Source: an uncultured Pelagibacteraceae bacterium
GTDB lineage: Bacteria > Pseudomonadota > Alphaproteobacteria > Pelagibacterales > Pelagibacteraceae
Reading direction: 5' to 3'
Length of the DNA stretch: 52,262 nt
Assembly: GCA_902556855.1 (NCBI GenBank)
Contig: CACDXJ010000004.1
Location: forward strand, 1 to 52,262
Below, one piece after another: positions 1 to 10,033 of this stretch. Position 1 is the first letter of the stretch. Each line of letters starts with the position of its first letter. The position numbers and the translations under genes are program-made. The notes under the pieces are model-generated. The model had not been told where the DNA came from. It was given only the letters and a program-made list of their open reading frames with translations, and ran no database searches.

Positions 1-170
1 TAAGCGAGAATGATGAAATACTGTTATCTACAGATAAAGGGAGCATGATGCGTTGTGCAGTTAAAGAAATTAGAATTGCAGGAAGAAATACTCAAGGTGT
101 TAGGATTAAAAAATTATCTGGATCTGAAAAAGTTGTTTCAGTTATCAAGATAGAGGATAATATTCAATAA
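1..170 (+). CDS. gyrA: DNA gyrase subunit A, C-terminal end (partial)
   Basis: The first in-frame codon is at position 3 and the TAA stop is at 168-170; the gene continues off the left edge. The 55 visible residues include LLSTDKG, AVKEIRIAGRNTQGVR and SGSEKVVSVIKI, which match the last beta-propeller blade of GyrA (the TxGR-type repeat with TQGV). This C-terminal domain wraps DNA so that the GyrA2B2 complex can introduce negative supercoils. The stop codon directly abuts the ATG of coaD with no spacer, so the two genes are probably co-transcribed. The identity rests on one domain only, but the motif is distinctive. Confidence 0.88.
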   Translation, partial: SENDEILLSTDKGSMMRCAVKEIRIAGRNTQGVRIKKLSGSEKVVSVIKIEDNIQ

Positions 171-658
171 ATGAAAATCGCAGTTTATCCTGGTACTTTT
201 GATCCAATCACTTTTGGACATATTGATGTTATTAAAAAATCCTTAAAAATATTTGATAGATTAATAGTTGCAGCAACAGAAAATATTGATAAAAATTATT
301 TTTTCGAACTTGAAGAAAGAATAGATATCATTAATAAATCTTTATTTAAAGATTTAAAATTAAGTAAAAAAAAAATTAAAGTCATATCTTTTAGCAATTT
401 AACAATTGATCTTTGTAAAAAGTATAAAGCTACAGCTATAATTAGAGGGCTAAGAGCCGTATCTGACTTTGAATACGAATTTCAACTAGCCGGCATGAAC
501 AAAAAATTAAACTCTCAAATAGAAACTATGTTTTTAATGTCTGATGTAGAAAATCAAATTATCTCATCTAAATTTGTTAAAGAAATAGCTAATTTAGGCG
601 GAGATATTGAAAGATTTGTAACAAAAAATACTGTTAAAATGTTAAAAAATAAATACCG

Positions 659-662
<4 letters not shown>
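171..662 (+). CDS. coaD: Phosphopantetheine adenylyltransferase
   Basis: The enzyme transfers AMP from ATP to 4'-phosphopantetheine to make dephospho-CoA, the fourth step of cytosolic coenzyme A synthesis. At 163 residues it has the usual CoaD length. The N-terminal nucleotidyltransferase motif YPGTFDPITFGH (residues 6-17) carries the TxGH signature, IIRGLRAVSDFEYE sits mid-protein, and ISSKFVKEIA near residue 133 corresponds to the family ISST-x-R motif, here with Lys-Phe in place of Thr-x. The start ATG follows the gyrA stop directly, and the stop overlaps the next gene by 4 bp (ATGA), so this is part of an operon. Confidence 0.95.
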
Positions 663-2334
<1,672 letters not shown>

Positions 2335-2377
2335 ATATTTGAATTTTTTGAAATAAAATGTAAAAGATCGTTCTTGA

Positions 2378-2453
2378 GGGCCCTTAGCTCAGTTGGTAGA
2401 GCACCTCCCTTTTAAGGAGGGTGTCGATGGTTCGAGTCCATCAGGGCTCACCA
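2378..2453 (+). tRNA. tRNA-Lys (anticodon UUU)
   Basis: A full cloverleaf is visible. The acceptor stem pairs 2378-2384 (GGGCCCT) with 2443-2449 (AGGGCTC, one G-U pair). There is a D-arm with AGTTGGTA, the anticodon stem CCTCC/GGAGG (2404-2408 with 2416-2420), and anticodon TTT at 2411-2413. The T-arm contains GGTTCGAGTCC, and CCA is genome-encoded at 2451-2453. The gene follows tgt by about 43 bp, and the convergent peptidase gene stops only 6 bp beyond it, leaving almost no room for a terminator. Confidence 0.97.
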
Positions 2454-2459
2454 ATAATT

Positions 2460-3293
2460 TTAAAGTTTTATTGGTGGGTAATCAATCATTACTTCATCTA
2501 TCCAACCCCTAAGATTTTCAATCCTTTTAGAGCTACTAGGATGTGTGCTTAAAAACACAGGTGGTTCTTTACCTTTATTCTTTTTAGCCATTCTCTCCCA
2601 AAGTTTTACAGACTCTCTAATATCGTATCCAGATAAAGATGAAAAAATTAAACCTAAATAATCAGCTTCACTTTCTTGTTTTCTTCCAAAAGGGTTCATT
2701 ATTCCTATTCTATAGATATCCATTCCAGTCGCTTGTCCGACTTGATTACGAGCATTACTAATTGCGCCTCCAGTAAAAATATCACCTACCATAGTAGCGA
2801 CTCCAAGAGTCATTTGTTGACTAGCTCTTTCTACAGAATGTTTAGCAACAGCATGTGCAATTTCATGCCCCATAACTATGGATAATGCATCTATATTTTT
2901 AGTAACTTTAAGTAGTCCTGTATAAACTGCAATTTTTCCTCCTGGCATACACCAAGCGTTTACCACTTTATCATTATCTACTAGAATATAATCCCATCCA
3001 AAATTTTTAGTTGGATCTTCGCCCCCTTTTTTAGAAAAAAATGCGCTAACAGCAACTTCCATTTTTTTACCGATTTCCCTAACTTTATTCAATTCTGAAC
3101 CACTTGTAATAAGTTTAGTTTTTCTTCTAAATTTTTCATAAGCAACAGCTGCTTGCTGATTTATTTTTGACTCAGGGTATATAGTTAATTGTTTTCTTTC
3201 TGTAATTGGGACTGTTGAACAAGAAGGCAGTATCAATGAGCAACAGCTACAACTAATTAAGCCAAGAAATTTTCTTCTATTTATGTTATACAT
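2460..3293 (-). CDS. M48-family zinc metallopeptidase, predicted lipoprotein
   Basis: The 277-residue protein has the zinc-binding motif HEIAHAVAKH near residue 143 and a third ligand Glu in ESEADYLGL about 60 residues later, as in M48 peptidases of the YcaL/LoiP/BepA type. The N-terminus carries an RRKFLG stretch, a hydrophobic segment and a lipobox-like LPSC, suggesting export and lipid anchoring; the RR motif could hint at Tat export. The likely role is quality control of periplasmic or outer-membrane proteins (inference from the family). It is monocistronic, convergent with tRNA-Lys. Confidence 0.9.
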   Translation of the reverse strand: MYNINRRKFLGLISCSCCSLILPSCSTVPITERKQLTIYPESKINQQAAVAYEKFRRKTKLITSGSELNKVREIGKKMEVAVSAFFSKKGGEDPTKNFGWDYILVDNDKVVNAWCMPGGKIAVYTGLLKVTKNIDALSIVMGHEIAHAVAKHSVERASQQMTLGVATMVGDIFTGGAISNARNQVGQATGMDIYRIGIMNPFGRKQESEADYLGLIFSSLSGYDIRESVKLWERMAKKNKGKEPPVFLSTHPSSSKRIENLRGWIDEVMIDYPPIKL

Positions 3294-3303
3294 TTATGGA
3301 TTC

Positions 3304-3381
3304 ATGATTTTAAATAATAAAATACTAATTGCAATTTTTATATTAATCGTAATATTTATAGTTTATTCAAGCTATTCTTAA
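3304..3381 (+). CDS. Possible 25-residue hydrophobic peptide
   Basis: A short ORF (ATG 3304, TAA 3379-3381) encodes about 25 residues that are almost entirely one transmembrane helix (IAIFILIVIFIVY). It ends 3 bp before the ATG of the DUF502 protein gene. Its position on the same strand and its uniformly hydrophobic content suggest a real membrane micropeptide, but in AT-rich DNA such ORFs also arise by chance. No homologue is recognised. Confidence 0.3.
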   Translation: MILNNKILIAIFILIVIFIVYSSYS

Positions 3382-3384
3382 AAA

Positions 3385-3999
3385 ATGGATAAAAAAGATA
3401 TCAAAAAATCGACATTTTCTAAAATTAGAAATAATTTCATAGCTGGAATAGTAGTTTTAATACCAATAGGTATAACTTTATATCTCACATTATTTTTTAT
3501 TCGGGTTTCAGGTAAAATTATTCCTAAAGAAGTTAATCCAAACAATTACCTTCCATTTAATATCCCCGGAGTTGAAATATTGATAGCGCTAATTTTCATT
3601 ACTTTTATTGGTTGGTTATCATTATCTTTTTTAGGAAAAAAGTTTTTTGAATTATTTAATAATATTTTAAAAAAAATACCGATCTTAAGAACAATTTATT
3701 CTGCTATAGGTCAAATGACTGAAACTTTTACTAAAACTGAAAATAAGCAAAAAAGCGTTGTCTTATTGGAGTATCCTAGAAAAGGTATTTGGGCTGTTGG
3801 GTTTGCAACAAAAGAAAACAAGGGTGTTATCAGAGATAAAATTAATGAAGATGTTATAAATGTATTTGTGCCAACTACTCCAAATCCAACAAGTGGTTTT
3901 CTTCTTATGGTTCCAAAAAAAGATTTAATTTATTTAGAGATATCGTTTGAACAAGCGTCGAAATTTATTGTCTCTGCTGGAACTACAGAAATAAACTAA
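3385..3999 (+). CDS. DUF502 family inner-membrane protein
   Basis: The 204-residue protein starts with a basic segment and has two strong transmembrane helices (around residues 18-40, FIAGIVVLIPIGITLYLTLF, and 60-80). These are followed by the conserved DUF502 stretches IPILRTIYSAIGQMTETF, VVLLEYPRKGIWAVGFAT and VFVPTTPNPTSGFLLMVPK. The family is widespread in proteobacteria and has no established biochemical function. It is convergent with recG, overlapping it by 4 bp so that the two stop codons interlock. Confidence 0.88.
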   Translation: MDKKDIKKSTFSKIRNNFIAGIVVLIPIGITLYLTLFFIRVSGKIIPKEVNPNNYLPFNIPGVEILIALIFITFIGWLSLSFLGKKFFELFNNILKKIPILRTIYSAIGQMTETFTKTENKQKSVVLLEYPRKGIWAVGFATKENKGVIRDKINEDVINVFVPTTPNPTSGFLLMVPKKDLIYLEISFEQASKFIVSAGTTEIN

Positions 4000-6047
4000 A
4001 CTTCTTTTATATTTATTATTTCTGCTCTATCATATAATTTTAAAAGAAAATTGTATTTTTCTTGATTAATATTGTCTATTTTTAAAATAAAACTTTCAGC
4101 GAGTTTAAATAAATCATCATGTATTACGGGATCTGCAAATCTAAAATTTTTTAATCCACTTTGTTGATACCCCGTTAAATCTCCGAAACCCCTTAGCTTT
4201 AAATCTTCTTCTGCTATAAAAAATCCATCATCTGAATTTTTAAGAATTTTTAATCTTTTTACAGCATTTTGACTTAAACTTTCTTTAAATAGAAGAATAC
4301 AAATTCCCTGATTTTTTCCTCTACCAACTCTCCCTCTTAATTGGTGTAACTGAGCTAATCCAAATTTATTAGAATTTTCGATTATTATTATGTTTGCATT
4401 TGGAAAATCAATTCCAACTTCAATAACTGTAGTTGAGACCAAAATATAAATCTCCTTATTTAAAAACTTTTTTAAAATTGTTTCTTTTTCATCTTTATTC
4501 ATTGCACCATGAATTAAACCAACTTTGTTAGGAAATTTTTTAGATATAATGTCAAATTTTTTCTTAGCTGAAGAATAATCTAAAAATTTTGAATCATTAA
4601 TTAAAGGACAAACCCAAAAAATTTGATTTTCGTTTCTAATTTGTTTTTCTAAGTAAGGCCATAATTCGTCAATTTTTTTTTCAGGCTTACTAAGTGTTAT
4701 AGTTTCTTTTCTCATAGAAGGTTTATCTTTTATTTTTGAAATATCCATATCTCCATAAATTGACATCATCATAGTTCTTGGTATTGGTGTAGCTGACATC
4801 AATAATACGTCGCAGTTTTTTCCTCCTTTAATCGCAAGATCTGATCGTTGCTTTACACCAAATTTATGTTGTTCATCAATTACTATATATCCTAACTTTT
4901 TAAATACTATTTTTTTTTGGAACAAAGCATGAGTACCGATTAATAAATCTATTTTACCTTTTTCCAAACTAAACAATATTTTTTTTCTCTTTTTGGGTTC
5001 AGTTTTCCCTGATAAAAATTCGATATTAAGATTTAAATCTTTGAAAATTTTTTTTGCTAATTGAAAATGTTGATTGGCAAGAATTTCAGTTGGGGCCATT
5101 AATGCACATTGATAATTAGACTCAATAACATTTGCTATAGATAATAAAGAAACAATAGTTTTTCCTGAACCTACATCTCCCTGTAAAATTCTAAACATTC
5201 TTAGATCACTTTTTAAATCTTTATTAATTTCTTTCAAAGCAAATTGTTGACCTTTAGTAAGCCTAAAAGGAAGGATATCAAGTATTTTCAAATAAAAAAA
5301 TTCATTAAATTTTTTTATTTTTTTTATCTTTTTAATTCTATTCCTATTTTCAGATAGAGTTAGAAAATTTGCGCAAATTTCATCAAAAACAATTCTCCTA
5401 AAACTTTTTGATTGATTATTTTTGGACTCATCTGAATTATGTAATTTTTTGATTGCTTCATTCCAGTTGAGCATCTTATTTTTATTTAAAAACTTTGTAT
5501 CTATCCAATCATTTATATGAGGTAAGTTTTGAATAACTTGCTCACTAATTCCTCTATATTTTTTCTCATTAATTCCTTTTGTAAGATTATACTTAGGTAG
5601 GTTTTTCAATACATAATCTTTATTATTCAATGTTGTCACATAATCTGGATTAGATATTTGATATTTATCTCTATAAAAATTTATTTTTCCACTTATTATA
5701 ACCCAATTATTTAATGGAAAAATTTTTCTCAAATAACCCTCTCTGCTATTGAAATAAACGATATCTATTTTTCCAGTTTCGTCTTCACATTGAATTTTAT
5801 TAGGAAGCTTTCTTATTCTTGGAAAGTTAAGTTTTTTTACAATTACTTTAATAGTTTGTATTTTTCCAATTTCAAGATTATTTAATTTAGTGATAACTGA
5901 TCTATCGGTTTCTGAATATGGTAAACTAAATAAAATATCTTTAATTTTTTCAATTTTTTTATTCTTAAGATACCTTGATAATTGAGGACCTACACCTTTT
6001 AACTTATTTACACTTTGAAAGATATAGTCTTTTTTTATTAACCTCAT
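3996..6047 (-). CDS. recG: ATP-dependent DNA helicase RecG
   Basis: RecG drives branch migration and regression of stalled forks. The 683 residues fit the family. A wedge/OB domain fills roughly residues 50-150. The helicase core has Walker A GDVGSGKT (290-297), motif II DEQH in VIDEQHKFGVKQR, motif III MSATPIPRT and motif VI QLRGRVGRG. The C-terminal block FGDLTGYQQSG near residue 640 is the usual RecG end region (family GxxQSG). It is divergent from sdhE with only 23 bp between the two start codons, so both promoters must lie in or next to coding sequence. Confidence 0.96.
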   Translation of the reverse strand: MRLIKKDYIFQSVNKLKGVGPQLSRYLKNKKIEKIKDILFSLPYSETDRSVITKLNNLEIGKIQTIKVIVKKLNFPRIRKLPNKIQCEDETGKIDIVYFNSREGYLRKIFPLNNWVIISGKINFYRDKYQISNPDYVTTLNNKDYVLKNLPKYNLTKGINEKKYRGISEQVIQNLPHINDWIDTKFLNKNKMLNWNEAIKKLHNSDESKNNQSKSFRRIVFDEICANFLTLSENRNRIKKIKKIKKFNEFFYLKILDILPFRLTKGQQFALKEINKDLKSDLRMFRILQGDVGSGKTIVSLLSIANVIESNYQCALMAPTEILANQHFQLAKKIFKDLNLNIEFLSGKTEPKKRKKILFSLEKGKIDLLIGTHALFQKKIVFKKLGYIVIDEQHKFGVKQRSDLAIKGGKNCDVLLMSATPIPRTMMMSIYGDMDISKIKDKPSMRKETITLSKPEKKIDELWPYLEKQIRNENQIFWVCPLINDSKFLDYSSAKKKFDIISKKFPNKVGLIHGAMNKDEKETILKKFLNKEIYILVSTTVIEVGIDFPNANIIIIENSNKFGLAQLHQLRGRVGRGKNQGICILLFKESLSQNAVKRLKILKNSDDGFFIAEEDLKLRGFGDLTGYQQSGLKNFRFADPVIHDDLFKLAESFILKIDNINQEKYNFLLKLYDRAEIINIKEV

Positions 6048-6070
6048 TAATTTATATATAATATAAAATT

Positions 6071-6328
6071 ATGAATGAAAAATTAGAAATTTTGAAAAAA
6101 AAAATTTTATACAGAGCTTTATACAGAGGTACTAAAGAAATGGATATTTTATTAAGTACATTTGTAAAAAAATACATTGATAAATTTAGTAAAAAACAAT
6201 TAGAAGACTTAGAAGTCTTTTTAAAGTTCGAGGACGAAATAATATTCAACTTTTACAATTATAATATCATCAAAAAAAACATTGATAAAAATGGAATTTC
6301 TAAGATATTTAAAAATTTTAAGATATAA
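6071..6328 (+). CDS. sdhE: Succinate dehydrogenase FAD assembly factor SdhE family
   Basis: This is an 85-residue all-helical protein with the SdhE/DUF339 signature RALYRGTKEMD near residues 16-26 (family RGxxExD; here the Glu is followed by Met-Asp), followed by LEDLEVFLKFED. SdhE helps covalent attachment of FAD to the flavoprotein subunit of succinate dehydrogenase in the cytosol. No sdh genes are in the window. The stop codon (6326-6328) directly abuts the 3' CCA of the opposing tRNA-Ser gene with zero spacing. Confidence 0.85.
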   Translation: MNEKLEILKKKILYRALYRGTKEMDILLSTFVKKYIDKFSKKQLEDLEVFLKFEDEIIFNFYNYNIIKKNIDKNGISKIFKNFKI

Positions 6329-6418
6329 TGGCGGAGAGGGTGGGATTCGAACCCACGAACGAGTTGCCCCGTTGCTGGTTTTCAAGACCAGTGCTTTCAA
6401 CCGCTCAGCCACCTCTCC
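6329..6418 (-). tRNA. tRNA-Ser (anticodon UGA)
   Basis: Read on the minus strand, the acceptor stem GGAGAGG (6418-6412) pairs with CCTCTCC (6339-6333), followed by discriminator G and encoded CCA (6331-6329). The anticodon stem-loop CTGGT-CTTGAAA-ACCAG gives UGA, and a long variable arm (AACGGGGCAACTCGTT region) marks a class II tRNA. The T-arm has GGGTTCGAATCCC. It is convergent with sdhE and abuts its stop codon. Confidence 0.97.
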
Positions 6419-6511
6419 AGTGATCAAACTGCACTATTTATTACTATCAAAGTAAGTAAATAACAATAATTAAGTATTCAGATTTCTAATACTAGTTAAT
6501 AAATTATAAAT

Positions 6512-7525
6512 ATGATAATTATAAAAATGTCCAAAATAATTGGTTTAATACTAACTATAAATATTTTCTTTATATTCAATGCCAATTCAAATGATCATTC
6601 ATTTGATATTTGGTTGAAAAATTTCAAAATTGTCGCTGTAAATTCAGGTATTTCGTCATCTGTTGTAAGCGATGTCATGGACGATGCTAGATTTTTACCA
6701 AAAGTAATAGAATACGATCGTTACCAACCAGAATTTTATGAAGATACATTTACTTATATTAAAAAAAGAACTTCAAAAAAAAAATTAAATGAGGGATTAA
6801 GATTATATAAAAAAGAAAAAAAAATTATTGATAAAGTAGAAATAGAGTTTCAGGTTGAAAAAGAATTATTGTTAGCTTTAATGGGTATTGAAACAAATTT
6901 TGGAAAATATCTTGGTAAAATGGATATAATATCATCTTTAGCAACTTTAAGTTTTGATAAGCGGAGAAGTGAATTTTTTACAAAAGAATTATTAATACTA
7001 CTTAAACTTGTAGATAAAAATATAATAAGCAAAGAAATTTTATTTGGTTCATGGGCTGGGGCATTTGGAAATTTTCAATTTATGCCAAGGACAATTCAAA
7101 ACTATGCAATTGATTTTAATAATAATAAAACTATAGAACTAAAAAAAACAGAAGACTCGTTTGCATCTGCCGCGAATTACTTAAAAAAGATTGGATGGAA
7201 AAAAAATCAACCATGTTTTTTTAAAGTAAGTTTAAAAAAAGACGTTCCGTTAAAGTATTTAAATTCTTCTGCAAGAGCTATTAAAAATAAAAAAAAAGCT
7301 ATCTATTTCAAAAAGTATATTGAAAATTTTGAGCAACTTAATTTCAATAAAAATTTAAGAGTTGCGTTAATTATACCTGACAAAGACATTATCCCAGGTT
7401 CAAAAACACTTTCTCCTGCTTTCTTAATTTTTGAAAATTATGAAAAAATTTTAAATTGGAATAGATCTTTAAGATTTGCACTTGCAGTCTGTACTTTAAA
7501 GCAAAATTTTAAAAATGAAATTTAA
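6512..7525 (+). CDS. MltB-type lytic murein transglycosylase
   Basis: The 337-residue protein has a signal peptide (LILTINIFFIFNANS) and a slt-like domain of the MltB/Slt70-related family. The catalytic Glu lies in MGIETNFGKYLG near residue 127, followed by GSWAGAFGNFQFMPRTIQNYA, both diagnostic. It should cleave peptidoglycan glycan strands to 1,6-anhydro-muropeptides in the periplasm. No lipobox is evident. An alternative start is the ATG at 6527, which puts the signal peptide closer to the N-terminus. The gene heads a chain of overlapping genes; its end overlaps the next gene by 11 bp. Confidence 0.9.
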   Translation: MIIIKMSKIIGLILTINIFFIFNANSNDHSFDIWLKNFKIVAVNSGISSSVVSDVMDDARFLPKVIEYDRYQPEFYEDTFTYIKKRTSKKKLNEGLRLYKKEKKIIDKVEIEFQVEKELLLALMGIETNFGKYLGKMDIISSLATLSFDKRRSEFFTKELLILLKLVDKNIISKEILFGSWAGAFGNFQFMPRTIQNYAIDFNNNKTIELKKTEDSFASAANYLKKIGWKKNQPCFFKVSLKKDVPLKYLNSSARAIKNKKKAIYFKKYIENFEQLNFNKNLRVALIIPDKDIIPGSKTLSPAFLIFENYEKILNWNRSLRFALAVCTLKQNFKNEI

Positions 7526-8252
7526 AATTTTAATCATAGTTTTATTTCTATCTTCTTGTGCTTCAAACACAACAAGTTTTAAGAATAAACTTCCATATAA
7601 TTCAAAAGGGTTCGCATACATTTACAATGATAAAGATTTTGAAGATAAAGTAATTAGTGGAAAATTAAATAATTCAATATTACAAGTTTCTCAAAAAAAC
7701 TTGAAAACTAACGCTTTAATAAAAATAATTAATCCAAAAACAAATGATTCTATAGTTTTACAAAATTATAAAAAAATAAATTACCCTGATTTTTATAAGA
7801 TTTTAATTACAACTGAACTTTCAAAAAAACTTAATCTTGATCCTAAATTACCTCTTGTAGAAATCTTAGAAATAAAAAAAAATAAATCTTTTGTTGCAAA
7901 AAAAGCAAAAATATTTAATGAAGAAAAAAAGCTTTCTTCAAACGCTCCTGTTGCATCTGTTGAGATATCTAATATATCAAAAAAAAGGAATATTAAAACA
8001 AATAAAAAAAAAGATGAGATTTATATAATAATTGCTACTTTTTACTCTAGTGAGGTTGCAAATTTTTTAAAACAGAGAATCAACAAAGAAATACCAAATT
8101 ATGATATTAATAAATTGAAAGTAAGAAAAAAAAGTAATAAAGAAATAATGTTAATATCAGGCCCTTATTATACTATTAATTTTTTGAAAAATGATTACAT
8201 TCAACTTAAAGCCTTTGGATTTGAAGAATTGGATATAACTATTAATGAATAA
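7515..8252 (+). CDS. RlpA-like lipoprotein with C-terminal SPOR-like region
   Basis: The N-terminus is a signal peptide with lipobox SSCAS, so it is probably an outer-membrane lipoprotein. Residues about 25-115 resemble the double-psi beta-barrel of RlpA (GFAYIYN start, ALIKIINPKTNDS strand, LSKKLNLDPKLPLVEI end). The last 75 residues (from DEIYIIIATFYSS) look like a SPOR peptidoglycan-binding repeat. Position between a lytic transglycosylase and a D,D-carboxypeptidase supports a cell-wall role. The His (AAH) and Asp (NDRGP) expected in active RlpA are not seen, so catalytic activity is doubtful. The family call is moderately sure. Confidence 0.65.
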   Translation: MKFKILIIVLFLSSCASNTTSFKNKLPYNSKGFAYIYNDKDFEDKVISGKLNNSILQVSQKNLKTNALIKIINPKTNDSIVLQNYKKINYPDFYKILITTELSKKLNLDPKLPLVEILEIKKNKSFVAKKAKIFNEEKKLSSNAPVASVEISNISKKRNIKTNKKKDEIYIIIATFYSSEVANFLKQRINKEIPNYDINKLKVRKKSNKEIMLISGPYYTINFLKNDYIQLKAFGFEELDITINE

Positions 8253-9393
8253 AATAATCTTAATATTTTTTCTATATTTAAATTTAATTTCTTACAGTTT
8301 TGCAAATCCTAATATCAATGCACGTACTGGTATTTTAGTTGACTATCACTCAGATGAAATTTTATATGAATTAGATGCTGATGCTCAAATATATCCTGCG
8401 TCAATGACTAAAATTATGACATCAATAATTGCATTTGATCTCCTAAAAAAAAATAAACTATCTTTGGATGATCTATTTGTAGTTTCTGAAAATGCTTGGA
8501 GGCTGTCACAAAGTGGTTATTCATCTATGTTCATAATGATCAATGATGAAGTTTCAGTAGAGGATTTGCTTAAAGGAATTATCATAGCTTCTGGCAATGA
8601 CGCTTGTGTAGCCTTAGCAGAGGGTATAGCTGGTTCAGAAGAAAACTTTGCAGAAATGATGAATGAAAAAGCATCTGAAATAGGCATGATGTCCACAAAT
8701 TTTACAAACTCTTCAGGAATTAATGATCCAGATAATATTTCTACTGTAAGGGATATAGCGATAATGTCTAAATATTTAATTTCAAATTACCCAAGTTTTT
8801 ATGAAATATTTAAGGAAAAAACATTTACTTGGGATCGAACTGGTGGTGATCCAATTAAACAAGGAAATAGAAATCCGTTATTGTATAAAAAAGTTGGTGT
8901 GGATGGAGTTAAGACTGGTTATTTAGCTGTAGAGAAATATTCATTAGCTAGCTCAATGAAAAAAAATGATAGAAGATTGATAGCAGTAGCATCAGGTTTT
9001 CAAACTAAAAATTTAAGAAGTTCTGAGTCTTTAAAATTATTAAATTGGGGCTTTAGAAATACAAATACTTTTGAAATTACAAAAAAAGATAATTCTATTT
9101 TTGAACTAGAAACTTGGTTGGGAAAAAAGAGTAAAATTAAGGCTGTATCTAAAGAGGACTATTATTTGACTATTAACAAAAAAGATATACGAAATTTAAA
9201 TGTAATTTTAAACTACCAAGGTCCTATAGTAGCTCCAGTTCAAAAAGGGGAAAAAGTTGCTAGCTTAGTAATTACAAATAAAGGTCAAAAAATAAAAACT
9301 GTTCCTCTTTACGCCGCAGAAGACCTTAAGAAAGTCAACTTTTTTAAGAGCTTAATCACTTCAATAAATTATTTGATTTGGGGTGATGTATAA
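8245..9393 (+). CDS. Serine D-alanyl-D-alanine carboxypeptidase (penicillin-binding protein)
   Basis: The 382-residue protein has a cleavable signal peptide (to about ...YSFA) and the three active-site motifs of class S11 peptidases: SMTK with nucleophile Ser53, SGN at 116-118 and KTG at 223-225. A C-terminal PBP5-type beta domain follows, and the end is weakly hydrophobic, suited to membrane association. It trims the terminal D-Ala from peptidoglycan stem peptides in the periplasm. It overlaps the upstream lipoprotein gene by 8 bp and the downstream tmk gene by 8-11 bp. DacA/DacC/DacF cannot be told apart here. Confidence 0.94.
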   Translation: MNKIILIFFLYLNLISYSFANPNINARTGILVDYHSDEILYELDADAQIYPASMTKIMTSIIAFDLLKKNKLSLDDLFVVSENAWRLSQSGYSSMFIMINDEVSVEDLLKGIIIASGNDACVALAEGIAGSEENFAEMMNEKASEIGMMSTNFTNSSGINDPDNISTVRDIAIMSKYLISNYPSFYEIFKEKTFTWDRTGGDPIKQGNRNPLLYKKVGVDGVKTGYLAVEKYSLASSMKKNDRRLIAVASGFQTKNLRSSESLKLLNWGFRNTNTFEITKKDNSIFELETWLGKKSKIKAVSKEDYYLTINKKDIRNLNVILNYQGPIVAPVQKGEKVASLVITNKGQKIKTVPLYAAEDLKKVNFFKSLITSINYLIWGDV

Positions 9394-10033
9394 AAAAAAA
9401 CCCTTTTTTATAGTTTTTGAAGGAGTAGAAGGGTGTGGAAAATCTTTTCAAAGTAAAAAACTTTACTTAAAATTAAAAAAAAAAAAAATTCCAACTATTA
9501 TAACAAGAGAACCTGGTGGAACTAAGAGTGCTGAATTAATAAGAAATTTGATTTTAAAAGATTATTTTAATAAATCACAAAAAGATAAATTTGATAAATA
9601 CACTGATACACTATTGTACCTAGCTTCCAGAAATGAGCATGTTAAAAATAAAATTACACCTGCTTTAAAAAAAAAATATGTAGTAATATGCGATAGATTT
9701 GTTGATTCAACAATAGCTTATCAAGTTTTTGGAAAAAAAATAAATAAAAATTTAATTGATATAATTCATAAACACATACTAGATGGATTAAAACCTAATT
9801 TGACTTTTATCCTTAAAGTATCTTCATCAACTTCAAGAAAAAGACTTTTAAAAAGAAAGTCGAAAAATAGATATGATAATTTTTCTCAATCCTTTTACAA
9901 TAAAGTTCAAAAATATTTTCTTAAGATAGCTAGAAAAAAAAATAATTATTTTATTTTGAATTCTTCAAAAAATGACAATTCGTTAGAACAGGAAATATTT
10001 AAAATTACTTCAAGATTTTTAAATTTAAGATGA
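9383..10033 (+). CDS. tmk: Thymidylate kinase
   Basis: It phosphorylates dTMP to dTDP with ATP. The 216 residues contain the P-loop GVEGCGKS (near residue 15), the TREPGGT motif, and DRFVDSTIAYQ, the DRX motif plus substrate-binding segment; a LID-like KRKSKNRYD stretch follows. The start is either GTG at 9383 or the adjacent in-frame ATG at 9386. Both lie inside the end of the carboxypeptidase gene, which implies translational coupling. Its TGA overlaps the holB start. Confidence 0.94.
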   Translation: MMYKKKPFFIVFEGVEGCGKSFQSKKLYLKLKKKKIPTIITREPGGTKSAELIRNLILKDYFNKSQKDKFDKYTDTLLYLASRNEHVKNKITPALKKKYVVICDRFVDSTIAYQVFGKKINKNLIDIIHKHILDGLKPNLTFILKVSSSTSRKRLLKRKSKNRYDNFSQSFYNKVQKYFLKIARKKNNYFILNSSKNDNSLEQEIFKITSRFLNLR

